Assembly: GCA_918026815.1 (NCBI GenBank)
Contig: CAKJVC010000088.1
Location: 186,001 to 250,000, forward strand
Direction: 5' to 3'
From: Chalara sp. BL73
Lineage: Eukaryota; Ascomycota; Leotiomycetes; Helotiales
DNA length: 64,000 bases
This document shows positions 49,001 to 60,989 of this stretch, in pieces (position 1 is the first letter of the stretch; each line of letters starts with the position of its first letter). The notes beneath the pieces are model-generated. The model did no database searches, was not told where the DNA came from, and saw only the letters and a program-made list of their open reading frames with translations. The position numbers and the translations under genes were made by a program.

Positions 49001-51719
49001 TTTATCTCGAAACGGCCGTCCATGTGCCATTTCTGAAAGAAACAAATATCAACTCGATCGGGGGGGTTTTTGGAGTCTTCGCCCCACAGAACGGGAGATC
49101 AACACAAGATCGTCCCATCTCTCCACTTCTGTTTGTTTGTTCCTTTTTGGTGGGGGATCGAGTATAGTATCTTCCTATCAAATAATTAATTGTCCCCAAT
49201 CATGCCGTACCAATACTGCTTTATTGAAAAAAAAAAAGGATGTCCCCCAGCGACTTATTCCCCGGTCGCACAGCATTTATCGGTATGGTGCCTTGTAACA
49301 CAAGTCCATCCGATCAGGTATGGGAATCTCGGGTACCAAAACACAACACAATGCCTATACCGTAACCACTTGACTCTCCAGCCGTAGCCCATACTTCTGC
49401 ATCACGTCGTCAGAGTTGTAGTACTCAATATTGTTGTACTGCGATATGCACGGACGCCTCATGCATGCGCTTGATCGGGATGCCAACCTCGAAATAGATA
49501 CCACCGGCTACCAGCCTTAGACCCCTTCCTAAGCTTTTTCTGAAGAACGTGCAGACACGAGTATCCTTAACCATAACAACGCAGCTGGAAACTTTCGATT
49601 TACAGCTCATGTTTTAGCGCAAGCTATATTTGAGAATCCTCGGGAATAAGACCTTTTTTTTAATCTAGGGATCCGAAGGACTGGACCCGACCGATCAGCG
49701 AATTACCATCAGAGCGTACACTTTTGTATGGTTATTCGTTGTTCTAAATTGAACATCGAAGAGTAAGACCAACCAAACGAAGGAAACAAAACCGGCTGTG
49801 TGTTTCAAATGATGTTCCGACCCAGCCATCAACGCGATGTGGAAATTTGAATATGCTCTTTGTGGGCATCTTCTGGCAGTCCAGCGCACAGCCAGCGCCA
49901 AAGCCTGTTCCCGGGGCACACATATTTCCTACGAAATTGAAGATGAGCATTTTCAGAACTATCTACAACGCTCACCAACTGGATATGCATATCTTAGAGA
50001 CCATGATCACTACTCGGGGAGTGACTTGAGAAATGGAGGATGAAAAATCTAGAACGGGTACCTACGCCAAAGAGTTGGTGATTGCGGCTGTTGGCTGTCG
50101 GCTATCCTCCCCTGTACCCATACAAAGCAGCTTCTCGCTGGAGCTACAAAGGTCAAGGCCATCCTCACCTCTTAGTCCCGATTCATTTTGAGGTACCTGA
50201 GCACTGATGATTTATTTCTCTCCTCTCTCCATCTTCAGACTATTCTCCTTTCGTTACACTAACTAGACCTTATGCGGAATCAAGCCTCTCGCGAGTCAGC
50301 CGAATAGCAAACCTTCACCCAAATACAGTCACCAAAATCCCTCCTGATTCCCAAAAGAATAACCTCTTCATCATGGTGCGGCAGTTGTGGGCGAGCTTAT
50401 GCAGGTGATTGATGTTATTCTTGCCTTACACAGAACACAAATACGAGAAGCCACCTCCATTCCACGATGCTATCCTAGAACCTTCTGTTTCACCATTCTA
50501 GTTCCCAGAGTCGAGCCTGAGAGTCATCCGATCAGCGCTCGGCCGTCAAATCCAAGCCCAGGTTCCACAAGACTAATTAATGACTAAACCGTTGGTACCT
50601 TGCAGCTCACGTTGCACGATCCGATCGCTTGCCTGCACGACCAGCTCTGACGAGCTAAGGTCTGCAGACGGCATTTACTCAAGCCCTTCTTATTGTGAGG
50701 CGGGGGTTGGGTAATTTCAGGCAAGACTCGCAACAAAATTAAAGCTATCCAAGTGTGATTCGAGGCTTTGACCAACCTTCCAACACATTTGGCTGTGAGA
50801 ATATTCTTCTTGGGCCCTGAGCCGCACCAAAGTTGGCGTTCGACACGTTCCCCATATCGTTCCTAGTGCTTGGCACTAACTAGAACTAATTTGTATCTCT
50901 TCTACTACGTGGAGTCTAAAGCCTTCTGCTACTATTCCTGAGCTGTACACACCAGAACTCTATTTGGAACCTTGAAGCGGCTTTTGATTTCGAGAGGCAA
51001 AACATCAGAAGTGACCATCGTTTCTCAAAACAAGCAAAAACAAACCTCCACACTCATGTTCTGTACTTCTATCATATTTTGTGTTAAGCACTGGGTCCAA
51101 TATTCGTTCAGGGATCCGGGAAAGTGCTACCACCGGTCCTGAGGCTCCTCCAGGAGAGGAAGTCCAGGGGCTTCATGAAGACAATGGAAGGTACGCCACA
51201 TACTTATCATATAATAAATATTCATGTTTGGATGGTAGGAAGACCCAGCTTTATCACCTCTCATTCCAGCCAAGCGGAACGCATCTATGGAGGGTCCCAT
51301 GGAACTTGTCTACTCCTGATACTCGACAGCTGCCCACAGCCACCAGGAACACAAGCTGGTTGTCGATCCCCATTCTACTTTTTCCAAATTTTCCGGTACC
51401 GTCAGCATGAGCCTGTTTGAGTTTTCCTATATCAATGCATGCTTCAGATGGAGAACCGTCTGCTCCCTCCTATGAGATATTTTTATTCTCTGGTGGTGAC
51501 CAGACATATGGCCAAGATCTGCTGCATCAGTTTTACCAAAGGAGACAACTTTAGATATGCTATGAATCGCTACAGCCTGGGTTTTTGGAACGGCACCGTC
51601 CTTACCTGGTTATGCTTTGCCGCTCATCAAGGACCAAATTTCCCAGATGCAAGATTCTTCTATTCCTCAGACCCTAGCATGCTAACACCGCATCCCATCC
51701 CCAAAATGCCGTAAAATCC
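49001..51719. other. gene-poor region
   Basis: Many short open frames on both strands, none with a recognised motif or convincing splice set. A segment at 51,080-51,710 has overlapping open frames that look slightly protein-like (for example GPEAPPGEEVQGLHEDNG) but I could not build a gene from them. Confidence 0.4.
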
Positions 51720-52327
51720 TCCTTAAAAGAATCAGAATCCAAAACATCCACATTGGCCAACCCCTCAAAAACAACACCACCATGTCCATTCCCATCTTTC
51801 CCGCACCCCCCGCCTCAGCTACAGCCACCGGCGGCAATCCTATCTGAGCCGCTCATTCATCGTCGTCCATTCCAAAGAAACCATCCCAAGAGCCACAGCA
51901 CATCTTCCTTGCGCGCTCCTCCGTCGCCGGGAAGCCAGATTGACCAGCCTACAGCTCGACACATCGCTGTCCTCGAACCCGGAAAACATTAGTCCCCCCG
52001 CCAGTCGAAGCAGCGACCTCAGCCATTACCCACCCATGAAGGCTCTACAAGCCACGAGACGGGACGGGACGAGCAAGCCCTGATGAGGCCTCGAGAATTT
52101 CTTTTGCTCGACCTACGCGATCGAGGTCTGCGGGTGTACGGGAAGTGTTGGCCCCCGCCTGCATGGGGATGGCGCATCGAGCTCCCGGCGTTCGATTTTC
52201 GAACGGGTCTTTCGCCGGCGCGGCGGCGGCTTCTCGGGCGCTGCCTTTGGGGAAGCGAACGTGCGGTTGTGGCAGGGACACGTCGCGTCGTTGCGCGTTG
52301 GGTGTGTTTTTGATGTTTCGGGGCTGA
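51720..52327 (+). pseudogene. possible frame-broken coding sequence
   Basis: One plus-strand frame stays open from about 51,740 to a TGA at 52,081 with protein-like segments such as REARLTSLQLDTSLSSNPEN and PPASRSSDLSHYPPMKALQA. Where it ends, another frame continues in protein-like fashion (SPDEASRISFARP, SRSAGVREVLAPA, FAGAAAASRALPLGKRT) to a TGA at 52,327. The switch falls in a GACGG pentamer repeat at 52,058-52,071; one extra pentamer would join the frames. No start codon was identified for the first part and I do not recognise the family. An antisense frame over 52,045-52,281 is also open, so strand is not certain. Confidence 0.3.
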
Positions 52328-52713
52328 AGGCAGGTTAGGAAAGGCTTGGATCTGGGGGAGGGGGGGACTGGGAGGGTGAGAGGTTAGCTGTCTACGTAAT
52401 TTCTTGTTCTAGGCTGGTAGTTCGTACGCTGGATGTTTTCCATCTTCATGGTTGGATGTAGTGCTTTTTGCTACAGACCTTCTCTCTCTCTCTCTCTACG
52501 TGTGCATGTTATACCAAAGACGACAGGAAAGTCTAACGCAGAAACAGTGCAGTAGTTAAAGGGGCAAATCCCAATCATCTAGAGCTTGATATGGAGATGG
52601 CATGATTCCTTCTATAATTTGTCTCCATCCTACGTGGACCGATTCCAGGAACCCAGCCTCAGGGAGGCCGTTCTTCTCTCACTAAACGCTATGGAAACAT
52701 GTCTACTTCTTCA
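52328..52713. other. intergenic, with CT microsatellite
   Basis: Contains a short TC dinucleotide run at about 52,481-52,497. Otherwise 3' flank of the GT8-like gene; no gene seen. Confidence 0.5.
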
Positions 52714-53897
52714 TCACAACTGGAACAACCGCTCTCTTAAGCCGCTCATGTCAGGAGATTCTTTTTGCTGCTCCACTTCGAACCCCTTTCCACATACGGT
52801 ATGCCTGTGTTCCGCGTAATCTGAATATAGCTTCAGCCATACTTGTCGGTGTCTGCAATTCGTTCCTCCAAACCACTCGCTCCTCCTGCATTTAGGCATG
52901 TATTGGTTGACCAGCTCCTGGCTCCCCTGTATCCAAGGTTTTGGTATAGGATAATCCGAGAAGTGCAAGATAACCGCCTCTTTCAGCATACGATCTGGGT
53001 CCCATTTGCTAGGGGCCCGATTGTCCATGTATTCGTGGTGAGTCTCTCGTCTATACTCCCCGGAGCTCAGTCCGAAGGGGCGTTGTGGAATCTTTATGAT
53101 TTTGCGATAGAACACTTTTGTGAGCGTGTCGACAACATATTCTTGTGGTCCGGCAGCCTTGATACCATCAGCTACCTGTGAGAGATATTCCGCAGACGGC
53201 TCAATCAGCATCAGTTGTGTGGAGAAATGCCATCGATCCGTTTTACCCCAATAGACAAATGGCATTGCGATTGGCGCTGGAGGAATAAGGAACAACAGAT
53301 CAAGGTTCTTCTGAACGACGGAGGCTGGATCAATCACAAGGACACGGCTGTATTGTGTGAGGTTGAACGCGAGAAGGTTGGTATACGGCCCTCCCCAGAT
53401 GCTCTTTGCCAAAGTGATTTCGTTCAATGCTTCTAGAGGAATGGCATTCACGTAGTATAGCTTAACTGCTTGTCGTAGAAGGATGGATACATGGTTTGGA
53501 TCGTCTTTTCCTTTTGCCTCGATATCCCACTCCGAAGGGTAATACATCTTTCTCTGAATCAGACACTGTTAGTAGGGTGTATCAAACGAGGAAATGTGTC
53601 GCGTGCCTGTCCCCTGCTCCCAATCTCTTCAATCTTGCTCCATATCATCAACGAATCACATAAGCTCTCAGGCGTCGTAACAAACTGCACATATTGTAGC
53701 CCATTCCAATCGATACGGCTGTTATCTACTGCCATGATCGGTCGCGCTCGAATTGGAGATGCCGCATCATCGTCGTAGTTGTTGCGAATTACCCACTGAA
53801 GTCCAAAGAGAATAACAATGCAAATGCTGAGAACCTTGGACACATTAGAGGAGAATAATCGGCGGATGCGACGAGCAACGAAACGCATCGCCCCCAT
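52714..53897 (-). CDS. GT8-like type II membrane glycosyltransferase, two exons
   Basis: Resembles fungal glycosyltransferase family 8 (glycogenin/Gnt1-like) proteins. Exons 53897-53607 and 53553-52714 give 376 aa. A basic N-terminus (RFVARRIRRLF) precedes one hydrophobic segment VLSICIVILFGLQWVI, typical of a Golgi type II anchor. The joined catalytic region begins LQYVQFVTTPESLCDSLMIW, then YPSEWDIE, LLAFNLTQYSRVLVID, MPFVYWGKTDRWHFSTQLML and ends with ILHFSDYPIPKPW, the family's conserved substrate-pocket block. Where the family has its Mn2+-binding DXD, this protein reads VLVIDPASVVQKNLDLLF, so the second Asp is absent. The intron (53554-53606) has a GC donor (ACAG/GCACGC), a perfect CCTACTAAC branch site and a CAG acceptor. 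The family call is good; activity is doubtful. Confidence 0.85.
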
Positions 53898-54998
53898 GTC
53901 TACTTTCACGCCTGCAAAGCATGGTGTTGTAGGTCAACGGTAGCATAGTAAGGTAGTTGGGGAGAACATACCAACGTATACCAAGACATTTGCCCATTGG
54001 ATCCTTGGCAGTTATGGGGCACGGAACACGGCACGGAACACGGCACGGAACACGGCACGGATAAAAAGCCTAAGGTATCGGCTCGGCAATTATTCAAGCT
54101 TGATCTAGGACTAGACTAGGGCTCGTACTAGATAGAGTGGAGTTTATATAATATCCAGGACTTCAGGCTTGTCTTAAAAGTTGCAAACCTCTTCATCGGG
54201 AGTTACATTTATGCCGTCGCACCTTTGACATTACTGTGTACTCGGTGGACGGCCAGCAGGCGACAACACAAGGTAGCCGGAAAGATATATCATCTGTTTG
54301 CAAGTGCAAGTGGTGAATATGTGACTCATGAACCTGTTGCGACAGTACAAGTAGAGATAGTAGTCTCTTTCTACCATAGTGCAGTATTCAAAGTTGTTTC
54401 AAGTAAGATTTCAACTTGCTCAGTTGCATTCCATGTTAGTCCCATGCTCCTTTGAACGTACCCAGCAGCATTCGATATCTCTAGAGTCGTTTGCTGAAGC
54501 TACACGCTTAACAGGTTGATTTATTTATCTCCAGACGTCTGTTTTGGTAGATTATTTGCAACGATAGATTTATCTTCCTAAATCTCTTCTTCCGGCGAGC
54601 TCCAACAAAGAACGCGAGTTGTATTATGGCATTCCAAAGAGGATGTCAACATAGTTTCCTAGGCTTAAGACCCCGATTCAAAGCCTATGAGAAGTGCTCG
54701 ACAACAAAGGAATTAGATTCAAGGAGCACTTGCATTGATGCTTCTCCGCAACCAGAAAGAGTGTATTATGTCTGTAGCAACTATTGTTAGTAACAAAGAC
54801 TGAAAGAGATATTAAATGTGCAACTGTTGTAATTTTGATACCATTTACTCTTTTTGAGTATTCGCGGCTCATCTGAAATTCTATGTTTCGTCTTGAGAAT
54901 TGAGTGTTGAAATCTTATGCTGGCTTTTGGCAAAGTTAAAGTTCGGGATCTATTAGCCCAAATTCTGTGACCGACTGTGGACAGTGACTGAGCAAGCC
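53898..54998. promoter_or_regulatory. divergent intergenic region, GT8 / coiled-coil gene
   Basis: 1.1 kb between divergent starts. A leader intron for the GT8 gene is possible because TTTGCAG lies just 12 bases upstream of its ATG. It contains a 12-bp tandem repeat, listed separately. No gene seen. Confidence 0.45.
54018..54060. repeat. 12-bp tandem repeat, about 3.5 copies
   Basis: The unit ggcacggaacac is repeated head to tail without mismatch, about 120-160 bp upstream of the GT8 start codon. Confidence 0.9.
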
Positions 54999-57900
54999 AT
55001 GTCGGCAGGACAAAGTTCTTCGGCAAGGAGTGCACCGGCCAACTGGCAAGGCGAGAGACAAGGTCTCCAGGAAAGACTACAAAGAGCTCAAGATGATGCT
55101 GCACGGTATCACGCAAGAGCTAATGCAGCAGAAGTCCAGATCAGCGGCCTAGAAAGCGACTACTACATGAAAGAGAAGAGCAGAGCAGTTGAAGATGGCG
55201 GGTTGACACGCGAAAGAGCAATTGAGGTTTTGTGCCATGTCAATGAAACTCTGGATGGATTTGCTCATCAGATTCAAAAGCTTGTCGAGGACATCCCACA
55301 GGAAGTGACTGGGGAGGCTCAAGTGATTAATTGGCCAGAACTCTTAATAGACGTAGGTGACTTCTTGAACCTCAACACCAACCTCAGCCTCTTTCAGAGT
55401 GCCATTCTCTACGTTGAACAGCTCAAGGATAACGCCGAATCGCATGCTGCTACCAGCAGATCTGGATTGCGAACCGGATCGCGAACTAGATCACGAACTA
55501 TTGTCGACACGCCGGTCCGACATGCAGTAGCATCAAGAAGAAGTGGGCCATCACAGGAAGCATTCGATAAACAGTCAGAATCCTTCTGGAAAGTGGCTAA
55601 ATTTGCAGGCCAAGCTGCGGACACAATCAAACGTCAGGACAAAGACTTGACCGCCCCGAGGGAACACATAGGTAGTGTTGAAAGAGCTATTCAGGACCTG
55701 AAGGATCGTTCCACTGACGATGGCGACGACTGTCGTCAACTCAAGGAGCAGCTGAGAGTAGCATTGTCTTTGAAGGTGTATGGCCGAGACGGTGTTCTCG
55801 ACGCCATCAACCGACTCAAAGACAGCCTAGAAGAGCAACGAGCGGATAGGGGTGTAGTTCTGGAATCAAAGAATCTCCGTCACAGGCATAGAGTAAATCA
55901 ACGGGAGACTTCTCCAAATGCAGAAGATCCGCTGCTTACTCGAACAGAATTGCTCGCGCAGCTACAGACAAAGAGGGACCAAGAGGAAGAGGCATTGAGA
56001 GATCTCATTCCATTTGGTGGCCGGGATCGAAAAGAATATGAGTACAGGATCCAACAGCTACAAGCCCGACTCGCGCAACAGGAAGCAGACTACCATAAGC
56101 AACAGAGCTCGTTTCAGGACGACATTAATAGGCGCCAGGCTGAGATTAACAGGCTTCAACAAGAACTTATTCGGATAAGAGCTGACCGAGGGAAATCTGG
56201 CCAGAGTTCCGAGTATGCTGGTAGTCCCAGGGCCTCAAGAGGCTCAAAGCGTGGGAGTAGCATAGGAGGTTCTGAGCGGGCTGGAAGTTATGAACGCCTG
56301 AGAAGCCAAAAGCGCCATAGAGGTCCCTATACAGACAATCAAGAAGCTCCAGGGGTCATTCTCGACGCAGAACCTATTGTAACGCTAAATCAGAAATTGG
56401 CTCAGGTAAAAGAGGAGCTGGAGCAGGCAAGAGAGGAACTGAGGCAGGAAACCGCGAAGAGGATCGTACAAGATCAAATACAGGAAATTAATGACGCTAT
56501 AATCAAGAGACATGAAAAGCAGGCTCAAATGTGTCACGATAGGCTCAGAGATAACCAAAGTATCACTCTTTTATTTCAGGGTGCCCTCATTAATACCAAA
56601 AACTTACTTCAGGAATGTATGTCATTGAACTCTTCTAGCTGGCGCACCATCTATTAAAAAATATATTACTGATACTTCATAGGTAAAAAGCATCGATACA
56701 AGGATCGTGCTCAAGGAGGTAGCTCAAGCCAGAGCCCGCGGCCCTCAAAATCGCTTTCAAGACCAAGCTCAAGCCAGAGCTCCAGGCATAGCCATCCTGA
56801 CCAAGGCCAACCTGGGGCGTCTCAGGATGAAATAGCTGCACAAAACTCTTTGATTGCAGCAGAGATTGTACGTGATGATCTGATTAACCAAGAAAGACAA
56901 CTCAGAGGAAATGATGAGGTTGTTGTCGAACAAAGACAGAGAGTAAAACTCCAGTTGGAGAATGGTAATTCTTACCCTGTATCTGCTACTGGTTGGAGCA
57001 CTAACTATAATTTGTAGCCCGGCAATTAGTCCAGAGTGCTAGAGATAAGCTGTTCTGGGCACAAGATGAGTCGACAAAGTCCCAGCAGGGTAGCAGATGG
57101 CAAAGGGAAGACTCTAGAGACTTATATCTAGCTACCCCTAAACAAAGAGGACTAGGTCATCCGCCGCATGACCAGGGTTCAAAATTGCCCGAACCTTCTC
57201 GTGATGCACCTATTCCCATCACTCGTGAAGGGCAACCTCATCCCCATTCCCCACCATTGCGGTCAACAAAGCCGCGAGCCAAAAGACCCGCCTTTGACCA
57301 CACAACTATAACTCCTCCGCCTCGATTCAATGTAGATGTGTTTTCGAATAAAAAGCCGAAGACGACCGAAGGTACGACGCAGGGCACGGAATCTCGAAAT
57401 CCGTTTGCAGATGAGCGCCTTGGGTTGGTCGATGATGCAATAGAAGACCCCAATCCCTTTCTATCAAAGAAAAGAAACAATATTCAGCAAAGCGAGAACA
57501 CCAAGAAAGCTCAAAAAAGATCTGACAGCAGAGACGAAGTGGTCGGACGCGCCGCCGACTACCATGATCAGCCTTCGCCAACATCAGCTTTTGCCCAAGC
57601 CTCAAAGAGACGACGATCCAAACCAAAACCTGATAGACATGTTCCCTCACAGCGACCCTCCAAAGATGCGAATGCCCCTCCGAAAGGCAAGAAACTCATA
57701 ATATCCAAACAAGCCCAACAAGCAAAAAGAGCGCAGCCAAAAGCCAGGAAATCCAATGATCCAGGCCGTCGAAGTTACCGCCCTAGTCCCAGTCCCAGGA
57801 CGCCACCGTCTCCCGGAAACGCCAGTCATTCCGAACAGTCTGTCGAAGCACTTGACGATGATGAAATCTATGACCACAATTCGCCCCAGCAACTCTCACC

Positions 57901-58306
57901 CCTAAAGACTCGCGGCCAGCGCAAGATGGCCGGGACTCCACTCGAGCAGTCGTCGGTTGTGAAGCAGGCTCAAAGGAATAATAAGGCGCAACAGAAAGCG
58001 GAGGAGGCTGGGACACCAGTGCCTAAGTCTGGTAGGGGCATACTTGCTGCGGCGATTCGGTTGAATGATGGTGATGGCGATGGTAATGACAACAATGATA
58101 ATAATGACGGGAATGATGGCGATGGCGATGCGGACGAGGACGAGGACAGGGCTGGAGAGGGGAGGCCTACGAAAAGGAAGAGGTTAACTGAGTCGCAGTT
58201 ATTGGCGGCCGGACAAGCGATGTTTAACAGAATGTATACAAGGAGGAGCGATAAGTCGAGGAGGTATAGTACGCCACCACCGGGGCCGGCGAGGTATTGG
58301 ACGTAA
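54999..58306 (+). CDS. unknown 1062-aa coiled-coil protein, three exons
   Basis: I do not recognise a family. Exons 54999-56616, 56683-56964 and 57018-58306 sum to 1062 codons plus stop; introns are 66 and 53 nt, GT-AG. The N-terminal 480 residues are dominated by Glu/Gln/Arg/Leu heptads (for example RQGLQERLQRAQDDAARYHA and QEADYHKQQSSFQDDINRRQ), a long coiled coil. A Ser/Arg-rich stretch follows around the exon 1/2 junction (SSSQSPRPSKSLSRPSSSQS). The third exon is Pro/Lys/Arg-rich, has several basic clusters that could serve as nuclear localisation signals (KKPKTTEG, KRRRSKPKP), an Asp/Gly/Asn repeat (DGDGDGNDNNDNND) and a basic tail. The first ATG in frame is at 54999; an upstream GTG is not a likely start. 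Probably a fast-evolving structural or nuclear protein. Confidence 0.82.
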
Positions 58307-58865
58307 TTATCTTGAAGGAGAGCTCAACTGGGTTGGTGAAAGAAGATTTATACGATAGGAAAGCATGGGAAGCAAATTATTTTGGTGCTATGGGGTTTTC
58401 TGTTTGTGCTTGAGCAGTTACTAAATGAAAAAAGGTGTTAATTGAGCAAGCTCAGATTTGAGCCATGGGATACGATGTTGCCATGATGTATTGCCAGTTT
58501 AATAGCAGCCTTAGGATGGGTTTATGTCGTGAGCATTGATCACAAAAATACTGAAGCACCTGCTTTTCTATTAATGGACTATTTTCTATACTAGCCATTA
58601 CGAGAATAGCTAACTATTTGCAATGCTAGTATTTGATATAAATGAAACGATCAACTATCGGAAAGTAAACAAATACGCAAATTACTTTTTATTTATACAA
58701 TGGATTGCCAAAAGAAACTTGATTAGTAGGACCTGGCGAAACGCATGTTAGGAAGACCACCAAAGTAGCGAGTCCACGCTATCCATAAGAGCTTAAATAA
58801 CCCTACTTTGTGAGGTCATCCTGTTAGGCAGTGTTCCTAAGTTAGTGCTCATAGCCAGTTTCGGA
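58307..58865. other. convergent intergenic region
   Basis: 3' flanks of the coiled-coil gene (+) and BBP (-). No gene seen. Confidence 0.5.
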
Positions 58866-60989
58866 TTAATTTCCTGGTGGAGGCGGAGGAGGTTGGTCGC
58901 TGGGAGGTGGTGGAGGAGGCGCGCTTCCAGGAGGAGGTGGTGGGATGCTCGAGCTCGGTGGTGGAGGAGGAGGGCTACCAGAATATTGTTGCAGAAGAGC
59001 ATTGAGACCACTGCTCAGTCCGGGAGGGGCAGCCAATCCAGGAGGAGCTCCGATGTTGGCTTGAGGATAGCCAGCGCCATAGCCAGGGGCTGAGTACCCG
59101 CCATAGCCACCAGGTGCTCCAGCGGCAGGGTAGTTAGAACTTGCCTGGTGCCAAGGAGCAGCAGTTGATGCAGATGGTGCGCCATTGTAATTGTTTTGGC
59201 CGCCATAGTAGTCGCCACGGTTGTCTTGGCCACGTCCGCGATCCTTTGCCCATGGGGCAGCAGAAGCGCCTGAATCACGACTATCATAGCCGCCACGATC
59301 GTCACCGCGGCTCTTTTGTTGCCATGGGGCTGGGGCGCCAGTAGGACCACGCTGCCATGGCTTGACATCCCCGCCATCAGCAGGTGGGCCTTGGTTCTGG
59401 CCTGGACCAGCTTCAATGCGACGAGGGGCATCGCCGGAGGGTGCTCCTCCAGAAAGTTCTTGCATGAGTTGCTATAAAATATCAGACTTTGCTCATATCA
59501 GGGGGGTAGGTAAACTTACCTCCATCTCTCGGTCAACAGCATCTCCGCCACCAATGCGGCCGGCTACGGCAGGACCACCAGGTGCATCGTTCCGCCAGTT
59601 GGCGCCACGTTGTCTGTCTGGACAGTCTCGTGCCATATGACCAGAGTTACCGCAGACACGACAGATAATATTGGCAGTGAAGTTCTTCGATTCTGGACAG
59701 TCGTACTTGCGATGACCGATTTGGCCACAGTTCTGGCAAGCCTGATTCTCATCGTCACGAAGCGTACCATTGAGTGCTGCGAGCTCACGTAGTTGATTGC
59801 GTTTAAGCTCGTTCTGACCCTCGGGAATGGACGCAGCCTAGTGGTTGTTAGTACGGACAGGTTGAATAAAGTATGTTAGGTCTTACAGTCTCAATAATGT
59901 TGTGAATCAACTTCTTTGCTTTATTGACCTTTTCCTCGGTATCGGCCATGATCAAGCAATGAAGATCCTCCTCCTGGTTGCTAGTATGGGCGGCGTCGGA
60001 ACGACCTTTTCCCTCCTTGACGGATCCTTTCCCTCGGATAGCGATCTTTGCCTGTGATTCGGTCTCCATCTTCTTCAAAGTATTACCACGAGGACCAATA
60101 AGTAAACCGACTTAAGTGAGTAGCTAAGTGTTAGTGGATGGTCAAAAGCTTTGGAGCAAAACGTGAGTGTGACAGGTTAGTGATGACATTACGAAGCACC
60201 CGCGAATGCCACGCAGTGTTACACAATAAAGAAATGGAGAGGTTAGAGGGGAGATTAGGGAGGTTAGAAGGTTAGCAATCATACTGAAGTTAATCTCTGG
60301 ATAATCGTTGACGGGTACATAGACCTTCTCCTGTGTCTTAGTAGGTCGTCGATAATCCTGTGGTGGATGATAGTTAGGAATGACCTTCATGGCTTTCTCA
60401 ATTAATTTGTGACGCTCATCCTCCAGACGCTTTCGGTAACGGAATTCTCGAGTGTTGACACGTCGACCGAAGTTGTCGTATTGTGGAGGTGGAGAAGGAG
60501 ATCTGTGAGTTGTTAGCACATGTAAATATAAGCATTAGTATTTTCGGCATACCGGTGGCCGTCAGCAGGGACAACATCATCGATCCGTAGCTTTTGGCTA
60601 ATTTCTTCAATGCGCAAATGAAGAGTATAGGCCTCGAGCTGCTCACTAGTCATATTTGCCATGATCGCTGTTGGAAGGCCCATCAGTCCGGCAGCTTTAT
60701 TCTCTGTCGCATCACCCCAACGATTTCTCTTCTTTCGAGCCCGACCTCCATCGGCAGAAGGCTCTGCTATAAAACGATTAGAACGTGATGATTTCTCATT
60801 AGTTATGAAGGGCATACCTCTGACTGGGCTGCGGCCACGCTTGTAGCCTCCATCATTGTATGAAGGTTTGGATGGGTTGTAGCTGTTGTCTTGATGGGAC
60901 GAGGAATCATCATCGCTGCCGCCAAACCTACGACGGGTGCCTAAGGGGATATTATTTGATCCTGTGGTACCTTGCTGTCTCCAAGCCAT
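58866..60989 (-). CDS. MSL5: branch-point binding protein BBP/SF1, six exons
   Basis: Splicing factor that recognises the intron branch-point sequence (UACUAAC) in the commitment complex with Mud2/U2AF65. Exons 60989-60818, 60766-60553, 60502-60285, 60110-59887, 59837-59520 and 59471-58866 give 583 aa. In order: N-terminal [20 protein letters not shown] (the ULM-like KRNRW motif for U2AF binding), the helix-hairpin region [37 protein letters not shown], a KH domain with [20 protein letters not shown] (GPRG loop) and the QUA2-like helix, then two CCHC zinc knuckles ([14 protein letters not shown] and [14 protein letters not shown]) near residues 310 and 335, and a Gly/Pro-rich tail ending in polyproline [17 protein letters not shown]. 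Introns are 51, 50, 174, 49 and 48 nt. It is divergent from the GST gene. Confidence 0.94.
60111..60284 (-). other. BBP intron 3 with an array of branch-point motifs
   Basis: At 174 nt this is over three times longer than the other introns of the gene. On the transcript strand it carries five CTAAC motifs (60271-60275, 60263-60267, 60242-60246, 60176-60180, 60130-60134) and one CTAAT (60254-60258). It interrupts the KH domain coding sequence between INF and IGLLIGP. Confidence 0.85.

Noticed and set aside
52045..52281. Antisense open frame in the frame-broken candidate region
   Set aside because: It begins at a non-ATG codon and the plus-strand frames look at least as protein-like; recorded only as uncertainty.
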